DNA from: Microvirga zambiensis WSM3693
GTDB lineage: Bacteria > Pseudomonadota > Alphaproteobacteria > Rhizobiales > Beijerinckiaceae
Direction: 5' to 3'
Length of the DNA stretch: 64,000 nucleotides
NCBI RefSeq assembly: GCF_016735695.1
Contig: NZ_JAERQD010000001.1
Coordinates: 1 to 64,000, forward strand
This document shows positions 36,692-45,947 of this stretch, piece after piece. A program made the position numbers and the translations under genes. Below the pieces are notes generated by a model, which was given only the letters and a program-made list of their open reading frames with translations, had not been told where the DNA came from and searched no databases. Within the stretch, counting starts at the first letter, position 1; the number at the start of each line of letters is the position of its first letter.

Positions 36692-37857
36692 GGCATGCCG
36701 GGCGGGCTCTTCTTGCTTGCTCTTGTCTCTGGACGCTGAGCATGTCCGCCGCGGCCGGATCGGCGCGCGAGGGCCAGGCGCGCCTCGAGCCCCTGCCCTT
36801 TACGGCGCTCGCGGGCTGGGACCAGGACGATCACGCCGCCGCCTATCGCGCCTTCCTGCGCTCCTGCCGGGCCCTTGATGCTTCCTCCGCCGAATTGCGG
36901 CCTGCCCAGGCGCCACAGGAAGATCTCCTTCGCATCTGCCGAGAGGCTCTGAAGACGCCTAGCCTCGGCAAGACAGGGGCCAAACGCTTCTTCGAGACCC
37001 ATTTCCAGCCTGTCGCCGTGACGCCGCTTTCCGGAAACGGCTTTCTGACAGGCTATTACGAACCTGAATTTCAGGGCTCCCGCACGCGCAATGCGACCTA
37101 TCGGGTTCCCCTGCTCGACCGACCCGACGATCTCGTCACCGTCCCGCAAGGTGAGACTCTGCCCGGCCTTCAGCCTGGGCTGCAGGCCGCGCGGCGCAGC
37201 AAGGACGGCTACGAGCCCTATCCCGACCGCGCCGCCATCGAGGAAGGGGCTTTGGGCTCGCGGGCCAAGCCCATCGTTTACCTGAGCGAGCCGGGCGAGG
37301 CCTTCATCATCCATGTGCAGGGCTCGGCCCGCATCCGGCTTTCCGACGGCACGGTGATGCGGGTGGCCTATGCCGGACGCAACGGGCGGCCTTACACCTC
37401 CATCGGCCGCCTGCTGGTGCAGCAGGGCGAGATGGATCTGGAGACCATGACGCTCGCCAAGCTCATGGGCTGGCTCAAGGATCATCCGGAACCGGCCAAG
37501 GCCCTGATGCGCCGGAACGAATCCTACATCTTCTTTCGCGAGGCCCGCGAACTCGCCCCGGAGGACGGCCCCATCGGTGGTGCCGGCATTCCCCTCGTTC
37601 CCGGCCGGAGCCTTGCGGTCGACCGGTCGCTCTGGGCCTATGGCCTGCCGGTCTGGCTCGACGGGCAATTGCCCCTGACCCTCGATGAGGCCGAGCCTCT
37701 GCGGCGGCTGATGATTGCGCAGGATACCGGGTCGGCCATCGTCGGCCCGGCGCGGGGCGATTTCTTCTTCGGCAGCGGCGAGGAGGCCGGCCGTCGCGCC
37801 GGCCTCCTGCGCCATCCCGTGCGCTTCGTGGTCCTGCAGCCGAAACCCCGTTCATGA
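36688..37857 (+). CDS. mltA: Membrane-bound lytic transglycosylase MltA
   Basis: A 389-residue peptidoglycan lytic enzyme. The N-terminal sequence has a short hydrophobic segment with Cys residues (LLACSCLWTL), possibly a signal or lipobox, and the mature part has GYYEPEFQGSRT, YVAFAGQ-like and IHVQGSARIRLSDG with GQP-like YTSIGRLLV of the MltA barrel, plus the 3D-domain ending AQDTGSAIVGPARGDFFFGSGEEAG, where the catalytic Asp lies. Coupled to the Tim44-like gene before and smr after (4-nt overlaps on both sides). Confidence 0.93.
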   Translation: MRHAGRALLACSCLWTLSMSAAAGSAREGQARLEPLPFTALAGWDQDDHAAAYRAFLRSCRALDASSAELRPAQAPQEDLLRICREALKTPSLGKTGAKRFFETHFQPVAVTPLSGNGFLTGYYEPEFQGSRTRNATYRVPLLDRPDDLVTVPQGETLPGLQPGLQAARRSKDGYEPYPDRAAIEEGALGSRAKPIVYLSEPGEAFIIHVQGSARIRLSDGTVMRVAYAGRNGRPYTSIGRLLVQQGEMDLETMTLAKLMGWLKDHPEPAKALMRRNESYIFFREARELAPEDGPIGGAGIPLVPGRSLAVDRSLWAYGLPVWLDGQLPLTLDEAEPLRRLMIAQDTGSAIVGPARGDFFFGSGEEAGRRAGLLRHPVRFVVLQPKPRS

Positions 37858-38438
37858 GCAAGAGAAGCCGGACCCGTCAGCTCAGCCCCGAGGAGAAGCG
37901 GCTCTGGTCCCATGTGGCCCGGCACGTGAAACCCATGAAGGGCAAGCTTTTGCCGCCCGAGCCCGAACCCGGCGAGGCGCCAGCTCCTAAGCCTGCTCTT
38001 GCCCCGCCTTCCCCTGTTCTTCACCCTCTCCCCGTCCCCGCCAAGCCCGCCCTGCCGCCGCTCGCCCCCGTCGAGCGCCGAACGCTCCAGGCCCTGCGCC
38101 GGGGCCGCAAGGACGTCGACAGCGTCATCGATTTGCACGGCATGCGTCAGGAGGAGGCCCATTTTGCCCTGCTGAGCTTTCTTCACCGGGCGCAGAGCTC
38201 AGGCTACGGGCTCGTGCTGGTCATCACCGGCAAGGGCGGCGCGGCAGCCGGTTTCGGGATCTTCGAGGAGCGCGGGGTGCTCAGGCGGATGGTGCCGCAC
38301 TGGCTGCGCCTGCCCGACCTGCGCGCTCTGGTGATCGGCTTCGAGGAGGCCTCTCCCCAGCATGGCGGATCCGGGGCACTCTATGTCAGGCTCCGCCGGC
38401 GGCGGAGTGCGGGATCGGGCGATGACACCCTTCGGTGA
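37854..38438 (+). CDS. Smr-domain protein
   Basis: A 194-residue protein: a basic N-terminus, a Pro-rich linker (about 40-75) and a C-terminal Smr domain with DLHGMRQEEAHFAL and VITGKGG, the expected nucleic-acid binding or nicking motifs. Related proteins act in ribosome rescue or DNA/RNA cleavage; the exact role is unknown. It overlaps mltA by 4 nt and the XRE gene by 17 nt. Confidence 0.9.
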   Translation: MSKRSRTRQLSPEEKRLWSHVARHVKPMKGKLLPPEPEPGEAPAPKPALAPPSPVLHPLPVPAKPALPPLAPVERRTLQALRRGRKDVDSVIDLHGMRQEEAHFALLSFLHRAQSSGYGLVLVITGKGGAAAGFGIFEERGVLRRMVPHWLRLPDLRALVIGFEEASPQHGGSGALYVRLRRRRSAGSGDDTLR

Positions 38439-38838
38439 ACGAGTGCGGCAGCTGCGCCGGGAGCGCGGACGGATGTTGAAGGACATGGCCGCGCATCTCG
38501 GCGTGTCCAGCGCCTATCTCTCCGCACTGGAGCGCGGCGAGCGCGGCAAGCCGACCTGGACCCTGATCCAGGGCGTGCTGCAATACTTCCACATCATCTG
38601 GGACGAGGCCGACGAGCTCACCCGCCTCGCCGACCTCTCCGATCCCCGCGTGAAGATCGACACGGCCAACACCGACCCGAAGGCGACGCTTTTCGCAAAC
38701 CGCCTGGCGCGGGAGATCGGCGACCTGACCCCGGAGGAGCTGGAAGCCCTGCTCGCGGTGCTCGACCGGGCCCAGGAGCGGGAGCGGGGGGCGATCGGTG
38801 ACAAGCACTCTTCCCTCCCCCTTGTGGGGCGGGATTGA
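38422..38838 (+). CDS. XRE-family helix-turn-helix regulator
   Basis: A 138-residue protein with an N-terminal HTH (TPFGERVRQLRRERGRMLKDMAAHLGVSSAYLSALERGERG) and a C-terminal helical part (LARLADLSDP-like to ELEALLAVLDRAQE). ATG 38422 overlaps the smr end; an earlier start at 38362 would be deep within smr. The secB-tim44-mltA-smr-XRE order is common in this order of bacteria. Targets unknown. Confidence 0.88.
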   Translation: MTPFGERVRQLRRERGRMLKDMAAHLGVSSAYLSALERGERGKPTWTLIQGVLQYFHIIWDEADELTRLADLSDPRVKIDTANTDPKATLFANRLAREIGDLTPEELEALLAVLDRAQERERGAIGDKHSSLPLVGRD

Positions 38839-38878
38839 GGGCGGGGGTGTGAGCGCGGTGCGCTTCCTGCTCTCTCGA

Positions 38879-38987
38879 CGTCATCACCTCCCCGGACTTG
38901 ATCCGGGGATCGGTGCCGGCGATCCCGATTAGTTAAAGCGCCACACTTCTCCATATCGGGATGGCCGGCACAAGGCCGGCCATGACG
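38879..38987. repeat. Dispersed palindromic repeat family B, copy 7
   Basis: CGTCATCACCTCCCCGGACTT... and ATCGGGATGGCCGGC...GCCGGCCATGACG, between the XRE gene and adk. Near-identical layout to the copy at 27071. Confidence 0.85.
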
Positions 38988-39087
38988 TGGCAGGTATGAT
39001 AGGAAGCTCTCGCCCCGTCGGGCAGCCCCTTGACCTCCCCCGCCCCGGATGCGAAAGCGCCCCGTCATTTCATAACCCCGGTGGCTC

Positions 39088-40089
39088 ATGTCCCAGACCC
39101 GCATCGACGTCCTTACCCTCGGCAACGCCATCGTTGACGTGCTCGCCCATACGGACGAGGCCTTCCTGCTCGAGAAGAAGGTGCACAAGGGCGCCATGCA
39201 GCTCATCGACGAGGCGCGGGCGGAAGAACTCTACGGCGACATGGGCCCGGCAACCATCGTGTCCGGCGGATCCGGCGCCAACACGGCAGCGGGGGCAGCA
39301 TCCTTCGGCGTGAAGGCCGGCTTCATCGGCAAGGTGAAGAACGACGAGACGGGCAAGCTCTTCGCGCACGATCTCAAGGCCATCGACGTGCATTATGACG
39401 TGAAGCCGGCGCAGGACGGTCCCGCCACCGCCCGCAGCTTCATCCTGGTGACGCCGGACGGCGAGCGCACCATGAACACCTATCTCGGCGCTTGCCAGAA
39501 CCTCACGCCTGAAGACGTCAATCCGGAGACCGTACGCGCTTCCTCCATCGTTTATCTCGAAGGCTATCTCTGGGATCCTCCGGCGGCCAAGGAAGCCTTC
39601 CGCAAGGCGGTGAAGATCGCCCACGAGGCCGGCAACAAGGTCGCGCTCACCCTCTCCGACGCCTTCTGCGTCGACCGCTACCGCGACGAGTTTTTGGGTC
39701 TCATGCGCGACGGCAGCCTGGACATCCTGTTCGCCAACATCCACGAGCTGCAGAGCCTCTACGGCACGTCCTCGCCCGAGGCTGCGCTCGCGGCCCTGCG
39801 TGAGGAAAACGTGCTCGGCGCCATCACCCGTTCGGCCGAAGGCGCGCTGATCGTCACCCGCGGCGAAACGAAGGCCGTGCCGGCCTTCCCCGTGGAGCGC
39901 GTGGTCGACACCACCGGCGCCGGCGACCTCTTCGCCTCCGGCTTCCTCGCCGGCCTGGTGAACAACCTCGACCTGACCGACTGCGCCCGTCTCGGAGGCC
40001 TCGCCGCCGCCGAGATCATCAGCCATCTCGGCGCCCGCCCGCAGGCGAACCTGCGTGAGATGGCACAGCAGCAAGGGCTGCTTTCGTAA
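39088..40089 (+). CDS. Adenosine kinase-like PfkB-family sugar kinase
   Basis: A 333-residue ribokinase-fold enzyme. It has the PfkB signature 1 region (GGSGANTAAGAASFG) and signature 2 DTTGAGDLFASGF with the catalytic Asp and anion hole. The N-terminus (DVLTLGNAIVDVLAH) and FANIHELQSLYG fit the group annotated as adenosine kinase in Hyphomicrobiales. Substrate is inferred. It is flanked by B repeats on both sides. Confidence 0.85.
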   Translation: MSQTRIDVLTLGNAIVDVLAHTDEAFLLEKKVHKGAMQLIDEARAEELYGDMGPATIVSGGSGANTAAGAASFGVKAGFIGKVKNDETGKLFAHDLKAIDVHYDVKPAQDGPATARSFILVTPDGERTMNTYLGACQNLTPEDVNPETVRASSIVYLEGYLWDPPAAKEAFRKAVKIAHEAGNKVALTLSDAFCVDRYRDEFLGLMRDGSLDILFANIHELQSLYGTSSPEAALAALREENVLGAITRSAEGALIVTRGETKAVPAFPVERVVDTTGAGDLFASGFLAGLVNNLDLTDCARLGGLAAAEIISHLGARPQANLREMAQQQGLLS

Positions 40090-40102
40090 GCAGCACCCTC
40101 CC

Positions 40103-40192
40103 CGTCATGGCCGCACTTGTTGCGGCCACCCACGTCTTGGGAGCCACAACGATGCAAAGACGTGGATACCCGGCCCAAGGCCGGGCATGACG
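40103..40192. repeat. Dispersed palindromic repeat family B, copy 8
   Basis: CGTCATGGCCGCACTTGTTGCGGCCACCCACGTC and GACGTGGATACCCGGC...GCCGGGCATGACG between the converging kinase genes. Confidence 0.85.
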
Positions 40193-40229
40193 CTGGGTTC
40201 CACCTCCGTCCCGGCGCCGTAAAAGGTCG

Positions 40230-41207
40230 TTACAGCCGCCGCAGCGCCACCGTCTCGATGCGATGGCTCGGGCCCTTCTTCAGGATCAGGCTGGCGCGCT
40301 GGCGGGTCGGCACGATGTTGTCGCGCAGGTTCGGCAGGTTGATGCGGTTCCACAATCCGTCGGCGGTGGCGATCGCCTCGGCCTCGGGCAGTTCCGCATA
40401 GCGCCGGAAATAGGAGAGCGGATCGCGGAAGGCCGTGTGGCGCAGGCGCAGGAAGCGGTTGACGTACCAGCGGTGAAGGTCGTCCTCGTCCGCGTCGATA
40501 TAGACCGAGAAGTCGAAGAAGTCGGAGACGAAGGGAATGGCGGTGCCGTCCTTCGGCAGGCGCGCCGGCTGCAGCACGTTGAGGCCTTCGACGATGAGAA
40601 TGTCGGGCCGGTCGACGGTCGTCTCCTCGCCGGGCACCACGTCGTAGACCAGATGGGAATAGAGCGGGGCCTTCACGTTGCGCTTGCCGGCCTTGATGTC
40701 GGCGAGGAAGTGCAGGAGCTTGCCCGTGTCGTAGCTCTCCGGAAAGCCCTTGCGCTCCATCGATCCGAGCCGCGTCAGCTCGGCATTGGGCAGAAGGAAG
40801 CCGTCGGTGGTGACGAGGTCGACCTTCGGCGTGTTGGGCCAGCGGGCGAGCAGCGCCTTCAGCACGCGGGCGGTGGTGGATTTTCCGACTGCGACCGAGC
40901 CCGCCACGCCGATGATGTAGGGCACCTTCTCCTGCTGCTCGGCCAGCAGGAAGCGCTGGGTCGCCTTGAACAGCCCCTGCGTCGCCGCGACGTAGAGGGA
41001 GAGCAGGCGCGAGAGCGGCAGGTAGATCGCCGCGACTTCGTCGAGAGAGATCGGGTCGTTGAGGGATTGCAGTTGCACCACCTCGTCGGCGGCGAGCGTC
41101 ATCGGCGCATCGGCGCGCAGCTTAGCCCATTCGTCGCGCGAGAAGATGCGATAGGGCGACAGCCCGTCATCGGTCTCGGGGGGAAAAACCACGTTGGGCT
41201 GGTCCAT
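40230..41207 (-). CDS. coaA: Pantothenate kinase (type I, CoaA)
   Basis: A 325-residue bacterial type I pantothenate kinase, the first and usually feedback-controlled step of CoA synthesis. P-loop [45 protein letters not shown] and IVEGLNVLQ are all present. ATG 41207 follows AGAGGTGG; GTG 41216 is a weaker alternative. It is 18 nt downstream of hisE. Confidence 0.97.
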   Translation of the reverse strand: MDQPNVVFPPETDDGLSPYRIFSRDEWAKLRADAPMTLAADEVVQLQSLNDPISLDEVAAIYLPLSRLLSLYVAATQGLFKATQRFLLAEQQEKVPYIIGVAGSVAVGKSTTARVLKALLARWPNTPKVDLVTTDGFLLPNAELTRLGSMERKGFPESYDTGKLLHFLADIKAGKRNVKAPLYSHLVYDVVPGEETTVDRPDILIVEGLNVLQPARLPKDGTAIPFVSDFFDFSVYIDADEDDLHRWYVNRFLRLRHTAFRDPLSYFRRYAELPEAEAIATADGLWNRINLPNLRDNIVPTRQRASLILKKGPSHRIETVALRRL

Positions 41208-41225
41208 GCGAACCACCTCTTTCGT

Positions 41226-41546
41226 TTACGTCTTGCGCGCGGCCTTTTCGGCAAGACCCGACTGCGCCGTGCGGCGCTCCAGTTCGGCCATGACGTCACT
41301 TAGAGGAATGTTTGCGCCCTGCAACACGACCAAAAGATGATAAAGCACATCCGCCGCCTCGGCCGTGAGGTTTTCCCGGTCGCCCTGGACGGCGGCGATC
41401 GCCGCTTCCACCGCCTCTTCCCCCAGCTTCTTGGCCGCCTTGGACGGCCCGCCGGCGATCAGCTTGGCCGTATAGGATTCAGCTGCAGGCGCCGATGCGC
41501 GCTCGGCGACGATGCGGGCGAGGTCGTTGAGGGTGAAGGAGGTCAT
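41226..41546 (-). CDS. hisE: Phosphoribosyl-ATP pyrophosphatase
   Basis: A 106-residue MazG-type all-alpha enzyme for the second step of histidine synthesis. The core [37 protein letters not shown] carries the metal-binding Glu/Asp residues. It is separated from hisF by 143 bp containing a B-type repeat, then runs into coaA. Confidence 0.95.
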   Translation of the reverse strand: MTSFTLNDLARIVAERASAPAAESYTAKLIAGGPSKAAKKLGEEAVEAAIAAVQGDRENLTAEAADVLYHLLVVLQGANIPLSDVMAELERRTAQSGLAEKAARKT

Positions 41547-41566
41547 GGGGTTTTCGTTGCCTCGTT

Positions 41567-41666
41567 GTCATCCCCGGCCGGAGCGAAGCGCAGGGGAAGG
41601 GGATCCAGGAATCCTCGCACTCTGAATGGATCCCCTTCCCGGCCCTCACGGGCCGCCGGGGATGAC
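41567..41666. repeat. Variant family B repeat between hisF and hisE
   Basis: GTCATCCCCGGCCGG...GGGGATCCAGG and GGATCCCC...CCGGGGATGAC. The inner arms differ (GGAAGGGGATCC pair) from other B copies. It interrupts the his operon and may form a processing site. Confidence 0.75.
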
Positions 41667-41689
41667 ATCGTGTCCCTATTTCTCTGTTC

Positions 41690-42472
41690 CTACGCAGTCT
41701 TGTCCAGCCGCATCTTGAGGCCTTTGTCGGCCATATAGCCCTTGGCTTCCGCAATCGTATGGGTGCCGAAGTGGAAGATCGAGGCGGCGAGCACGGCGCT
41801 GGCATGGCCTTTTTCGACCCCATCGACGAGATGGTCGAGATTGCCGACGCCGCCGGAGGCGATGACGGGCACGGAGACCGCGTCCGCGATGGCGCGCACG
41901 AGCGCGAGATCGTAGCCGCCCTTGGTGCCGTCACGGTCCATGGAGGTGACCAGAAGCTCCCCTGCCCCGAGCTCGGCCACCTGCCGAGCGAAGGCAATGG
42001 CGTCGATGCCGGTGGCGTTGCGTCCACCATGGGTGAAGATTTCCCAGCGCGACGGCTCACTCTCGCCAGACACCTTCTTGGCGTCGATGGCGACGACGAT
42101 GCATTGATTGCCGAACTTTTCCGCCGCCTCGCGCACGAAGTCCGGGTTCTTCACCGCGGCGGTGTTGATCGAGACCTTGTCGGCGCCGGCGAGCAGGAGC
42201 TTGCGGATGTCATCGACGCTGCGCACGCCTCCACCGACGGTGAGCGGCATGAAGCAGGCCTCGGCGGTGCGCTGCACGACATCGAACAGGATCCCCCTCG
42301 CCTCGTGGCTCGCGGTGATGTCGAGGAAGCACAATTCGTCGGCGCCCGCCGCATCATAGGCCTTGGCGGCCTCGACCGGATCGCCCGCATCGACGAGATC
42401 GACGAACTGCACGCCCTTCACGACACGGCCGTCCTTGACGTCGAGACAGGGGATGAGGCGAACTTTGAGCAT
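41690..42472 (-). CDS. hisF: Imidazole glycerol phosphate synthase cyclase subunit HisF
   Basis: A 260-residue TIM barrel that pairs with HisH. Asp residues of the active site are in [14 protein letters not shown] and [13 protein letters not shown]; phosphate-binding GGGVRS and ASGGVG are also visible. ATG 42472 shares one base with the hisA stop (TGATG). Confidence 0.97.
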   Translation of the reverse strand: MLKVRLIPCLDVKDGRVVKGVQFVDLVDAGDPVEAAKAYDAAGADELCFLDITASHEARGILFDVVQRTAEACFMPLTVGGGVRSVDDIRKLLLAGADKVSINTAAVKNPDFVREAAEKFGNQCIVVAIDAKKVSGESEPSRWEIFTHGGRNATGIDAIAFARQVAELGAGELLVTSMDRDGTKGGYDLALVRAIADAVSVPVIASGGVGNLDHLVDGVEKGHASAVLAASIFHFGTHTIAEAKGYMADKGLKMRLDKTA

Positions 42473-43215
42473 CACGCGGGCTCCTTGCGCACCGCCTTCA
42501 GCAGCGCCAGCGCTTCCTGCGGGTCGATGCGGCCGTCATAGAGGGCGCGGCCCGAGATCGCGCCGTTGAGCACGGCGCAATCGGGTTCCGTCAGGCGCTC
42601 GATATCGGCCATGGAGGCGAGGCCGCCGGAGGCGATGACGGGGATCGAGACGGCGCGTGCCAACCCTAAGGTCATCGGGAAATTGAGGCCTTTCAGGATG
42701 CCGTCGCGGGCGATGTCGGTGTAGATGATGGCGGCAACCCCGGCATCCTCGAAACGCCGGCCGAGCTCTTCGGCCGACAGGGTCGAGGTCTGGGCCCAGC
42801 CTTCCACGGCGACGAGCCCGTCCTTGGCGTCGATGCCGACGGCGATCTTGCCCGGATGAAGGCGCGCGGCCTCGCGCACGAAGGCGGGATCGCGCACCGC
42901 CGCCGTGCCGATGATCACGCGGGAGACGCCCTTTCGGAGCCAGCCCTCGACCGTCTTCATGTCGCGGATGCCGCCGCCGAGCTGCACCGGAATGCTCACA
43001 CGCTTGAGGATCTCCTCGACGGCGGACGCATTCATCGGCTTGCCGGCGAAGGCGCCGTCGAGATCGACCACGTGCAGCCACTCGAAACCCTGGCGCTCGA
43101 AGATGGCGGCTTGGTCGGCGGGATCGTCGTTGAACACGGTCGCCTGGTCCATGTCGCCTTGAACGAGGCGGACGCAGCGGCCTTCCTTGAGGTCGATGGC
43201 AGGATAGAGGATCAC
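42472..43215 (-). CDS. hisA: ProFAR isomerase HisA
   Basis: A 247-residue TIM-barrel isomerase. Catalytic Asp residues lie in [15 protein letters not shown] and [12 protein letters not shown]; half-barrel phosphate sites are QLGGGIRD and IASGGLASM. It starts at GTG 43215, overlapping the hisH stop (GTGA), with GAGGTGG before it. A longer frame upstream is a shadow of hisH. Confidence 0.97.
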   Translation of the reverse strand: MILYPAIDLKEGRCVRLVQGDMDQATVFNDDPADQAAIFERQGFEWLHVVDLDGAFAGKPMNASAVEEILKRVSIPVQLGGGIRDMKTVEGWLRKGVSRVIIGTAAVRDPAFVREAARLHPGKIAVGIDAKDGLVAVEGWAQTSTLSAEELGRRFEDAGVAAIIYTDIARDGILKGLNFPMTLGLARAVSIPVIASGGLASMADIERLTEPDCAVLNGAISGRALYDGRIDPQEALALLKAVRKEPA

Positions 43216-43862
43216 GGGCGCCACCTCAAAAAATTGGCGATGAGCTTGAGGCCGAGGGCCTGGCTCTTCTCGGGGTGAAATTGCGTGCCGACGAGATTGT
43301 CCCGCCCGACGATGGCGGTGACCGGGCTGCCGTAATCGGCAGTGGCGACCACGTCGTCCGGATGGGCGGGTGTCAGCGCATAGGAATGCACGAAATAGGC
43401 GTGCAGGCCGTCGGGCCCGGTCGGAATGCCGTCGAGCAGCGGGTGCGGCTTCGCGAGCGTCAGCGTGTTCCAGCCCATATGCGGGATCTTCAGGCCGGGG
43501 TCGCTCGGCGTGATCGCCTTCACGTCGCCGTGGATCCAGTCGAGGCCGTAGCTCACCGTGTGCTCGAGCCCGCGCGTCGCCATGAGCTGCATGCCGACGC
43601 AGATGCCGAGAAAGGGGCGCTTGTCCTCGTGCACGCGCCGCTGCAGCACCTCGACCATGCCGGGCACGGCATCGAGGCCACGGCGGCAATCGGCGAAGGC
43701 GCCGACGCCCGGCAGCACGATCCGGTCGGCTTTCGCGACGAGGTCGGGATCGGAGGAGACGGCGATGGACAGATCGAGCTCCGCTTCCCGCGCCGCGCGC
43801 TCGAAAGCCTTGGCAGCGGAGTGCAGGTTGCCGGACCCGTAATCGATGATGACGACGCTCAC
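43212..43862 (-). CDS. hisH: Imidazole glycerol phosphate synthase glutaminase subunit HisH
   Basis: A 216-residue class I glutamine amidotransferase. Catalytic Cys is in [10 protein letters not shown] and the His/Glu pair in [10 protein letters not shown]; the start [20 protein letters not shown] is typical. Starts at GTG 43862, overlapping the DUF2628 stop. Confidence 0.97.
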   Translation of the reverse strand: MSVVIIDYGSGNLHSAAKAFERAAREAELDLSIAVSSDPDLVAKADRIVLPGVGAFADCRRGLDAVPGMVEVLQRRVHEDKRPFLGICVGMQLMATRGLEHTVSYGLDWIHGDVKAITPSDPGLKIPHMGWNTLTLAKPHPLLDGIPTGPDGLHAYFVHSYALTPAHPDDVVATADYGSPVTAIVGRDNLVGTQFHPEKSQALGLKLIANFLRWRP

Positions 43863-44350
43863 CGGGGACGCTCCGCATCGGGGAAGAGACCGATCACCGG
43901 TTCGGATCGTCTCGTCGTGGAGAGGAGCGGCGAGGGAGTCGGGCTGCGGGGCAGGGCGGCGGGCCTCGCCTCGAGCCAGCGGGCGAAGGCCTTGGCCTCC
44001 GCCTCATCCCGGTCGGCGGCGGTGACCGCATCGACCATGGGACGGCCGCGGCGGGTCAGAGTCCAGCGCCGCAGGCTGTTGGCCTCGAGCCCGATCAGAA
44101 TCTGCAGCAGAACCTGCGCGATCGAGGCGGCGAGGGGATGCACGTCGAGGAGCGCCATCAGGCCGCCGAAGGCGACGACGAGGACCAGGACACCGATGCC
44201 GGCAAGCCAGAGCCGGTGGTAGAAGAACCACAGGAAGGTGAAGACGAAGGCCCCCCAGGAGAAGGAATCCTTCACGAGCTCGGACTCGTCCAGAGCTGTC
44301 GGATCACCCGGCCGCGCATCGCGGGCAAGGTGTAGGGTAAAGGTGGTCAT
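43859..44350 (-). CDS. DUF2628 membrane protein within the his cluster
   Basis: A 163-residue protein with about three hydrophobic segments ([35 protein letters not shown], then a weaker one) and a charged, proline-rich C-terminus. [18 protein letters not shown] matches the DUF2628 core. Function unknown. It is translationally coupled to hisH (GTGA overlap), so it is expressed with histidine synthesis genes; this neighbour relationship is common in Hyphomicrobiales as I recall. Confidence 0.85.
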   Translation of the reverse strand: MTTFTLHLARDARPGDPTALDESELVKDSFSWGAFVFTFLWFFYHRLWLAGIGVLVLVVAFGGLMALLDVHPLAASIAQVLLQILIGLEANSLRRWTLTRRGRPMVDAVTAADRDEAEAKAFARWLEARPAALPRSPTPSPLLSTTRRSEPVIGLFPDAERPR

Positions 44351-44425
44351 GGCGACGTTTCCTCAAGCCCTGTCCGGTGAAGTGTCGCTGGCGTGCTCGC
44401 CGGACAAGGCGTCTCTTGAAGGGAT

Positions 44426-45016
44426 CTAGAGCGTACCCTTGGTCGAGGGAATGCGGCCCTCTTCCCTTGGGTCCAGTGCCACGGCCTGACGCAAGGCCCG
44501 TGCCAAGCCCTTGAAGCAGCTCTCGGCGATATGATGGCTGTTCTCGCCGTAGAGCGTCTCCACATGGAGCGTCAGGCCCGCATTGATGGCGAAGGCCTGA
44601 TGGAACTCGCGCACCAGCTCGGTGTCGAAAACGCCGATCTTTTCCGTCGGGAAGGTGGTCCGGAACACGAGGAAGGGGCGGCCCGATATGTCGAGCGCGA
44701 CGCGCGTCAAGGTCTCGTCCATCGGAAGATGGATGTCGGCATAGCGCGTGATGCCCTTTTTATCGCCAAGCGCCTTCAGGATGGCCTGGCCGAGCGCGAT
44801 CCCGGTGTCCTCGGTCGTATGATGCTGATCCACATGCAGATCGCCCGTCACCTTCACGGACAGGTCGAAATGACCGTGGCGGGCAAAGAGTTCGAGCATA
44901 TGGTCGAGGAAGCCGACCCCCGTGGAGATCTCGGCCTTGCCGGTGCCATCGAGGGCGATCGACAGGGCGATATCGGTCTCGGCGGTGCGACGGCTGACGC
45001 TCGCGGAGCGCATCAT
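44426..45016 (-). CDS. hisB: Imidazoleglycerol-phosphate dehydratase
   Basis: A 196-residue Mn-dependent enzyme, monofunctional (no HisB phosphatase domain). The His clusters [14 protein letters not shown] and [11 protein letters not shown] are in place, as are [10 protein letters not shown] and [21 protein letters not shown] 45016 follows AGAGG; TTG 45019 or ATG 45013 are possible. First gene of hisB-DUF2628-hisH-hisA-hisF-hisE-coaA. Confidence 0.97.
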   Translation of the reverse strand: MMRSASVSRRTAETDIALSIALDGTGKAEISTGVGFLDHMLELFARHGHFDLSVKVTGDLHVDQHHTTEDTGIALGQAILKALGDKKGITRYADIHLPMDETLTRVALDISGRPFLVFRTTFPTEKIGVFDTELVREFHQAFAINAGLTLHVETLYGENSHHIAESCFKGLARALRQAVALDPREEGRIPSTKGTL

Positions 45017-45272
45017 CAAAATCCTCTGCGGAACAAGAGACAGGCGCCTTCTAGCAAGCCGCGGCGAGAAACGCCACCCGGCGGGCGTGTTTCCTCCCGT
45101 TGCAGGGGTTGGGTTAAATCCTCACCACAGGCGCGGTGGTGGGACGACAATGTGCGCTTCACCTCGGTCGCGCCCCGCAAGGGGAAGAAAAACTTCCGCG
45201 TTGTTTTCAAGCCATGAATGACTAAGTGAGGGTCCAACGATCATATCTTGTCCCGCCGGAGACCCTATTCCC

Positions 45273-45827
45273 GTGTCCGAAGACGCCGCACCCCGCATGC
45301 ATGCCACCACCATTCTCATGGTCCGCAAAGGAGGCCGCGTCGTCATCGGCGGCGACGGGCAGGTGAGCCTGGGGCAGACCGTGGTGAAGGGCAACGCGAA
45401 AAAAGTCCGGCGCCTAGCCAAGGGCGGCGTGATCGGCGGCTTCGCCGGCTCGACGGCCGATGCCTTCACCCTGTTCGAGCGGCTCGAGGCCAAGCTCGAA
45501 CAATATCCCGGCCAGCTCACCCGCGCCTGCGTCGAACTCACCAAGGACTGGCGTACCGACCGGTATCTGCGCCGTCTCGAGGCCATGATGCTCGTTGCCG
45601 ACAAGGATGTCGGCCTGCTGCTTTCCGGCGCCGGCGACGTGCTCGAGCCGGAAAACGGCATCATGGCGATCGGCTCCGGCGGCAATTATGCGCTCGCCGC
45701 CGCGCGGGCGCTTGCCGATTCCGCCATGGACGCGGAAGCCATCGTGCGCCGCTCGCTCGCCATCGCCGCCGAAATCTGCGTCTACACGAATGCGAACATC
45801 GTCATCGAAACGCTCGATGAAGCCTGA
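45273..45827 (+). CDS. hslV: ATP-dependent protease subunit HslV
   Basis: A 184-residue threonine peptidase that stacks with HslU. The processed N-terminus is at [32 protein letters not shown] and [21 protein letters not shown] are hallmarks. GTG 45273 gives a short propeptide, longer than the bare Met of E. coli. Divergent from hisB (256 bp gap, no clear heat-shock promoter found). Confidence 0.97.
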   Translation: MSEDAAPRMHATTILMVRKGGRVVIGGDGQVSLGQTVVKGNAKKVRRLAKGGVIGGFAGSTADAFTLFERLEAKLEQYPGQLTRACVELTKDWRTDRYLRRLEAMMLVADKDVGLLLSGAGDVLEPENGIMAIGSGGNYALAAARALADSAMDAEAIVRRSLAIAAEICVYTNANIVIETLDEA

Positions 45828-45832
45828 TTGCC

Positions 45833-45922
45833 CGTCATGGCCGGATGTGATCCGGCCATCCACGTCTTCACCCTCTCCACGCCGCAGGGCGTGGATCCCC
45901 GGGGACAAGCCGGGGGATGACG
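45833..45922. repeat. Dispersed palindromic repeat family B, copy 10
   Basis: CGTCATGGCCGGATGTGATCCGGCCATCCACGTC and GGGCGTGGATCCCC...GGGGGATGACG. Placed between hslV and hslU, inside what is otherwise one operon. Confidence 0.85.
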
Positions 45923-45947
45923 ATCACCCTTTGAGCCAAGACATCTC

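Noticed and set aside
37920-37936. CACGTGAAAC in the smr gene as a third parS
   Set aside because: Only 10 of 16 bases match; the left half-site is absent.
42472-43878. A 468-residue HisH-HisA fusion protein
   Set aside because: The N-terminal half is out of frame with hisH; hisA starts at GTG 43215 with a good ribosome site.
45240-45272. Heat-shock (RpoH) promoter for hslV
   Set aside because: A CTTG and a CCTAT exist but the spacing is too short and would place the start at the start codon.
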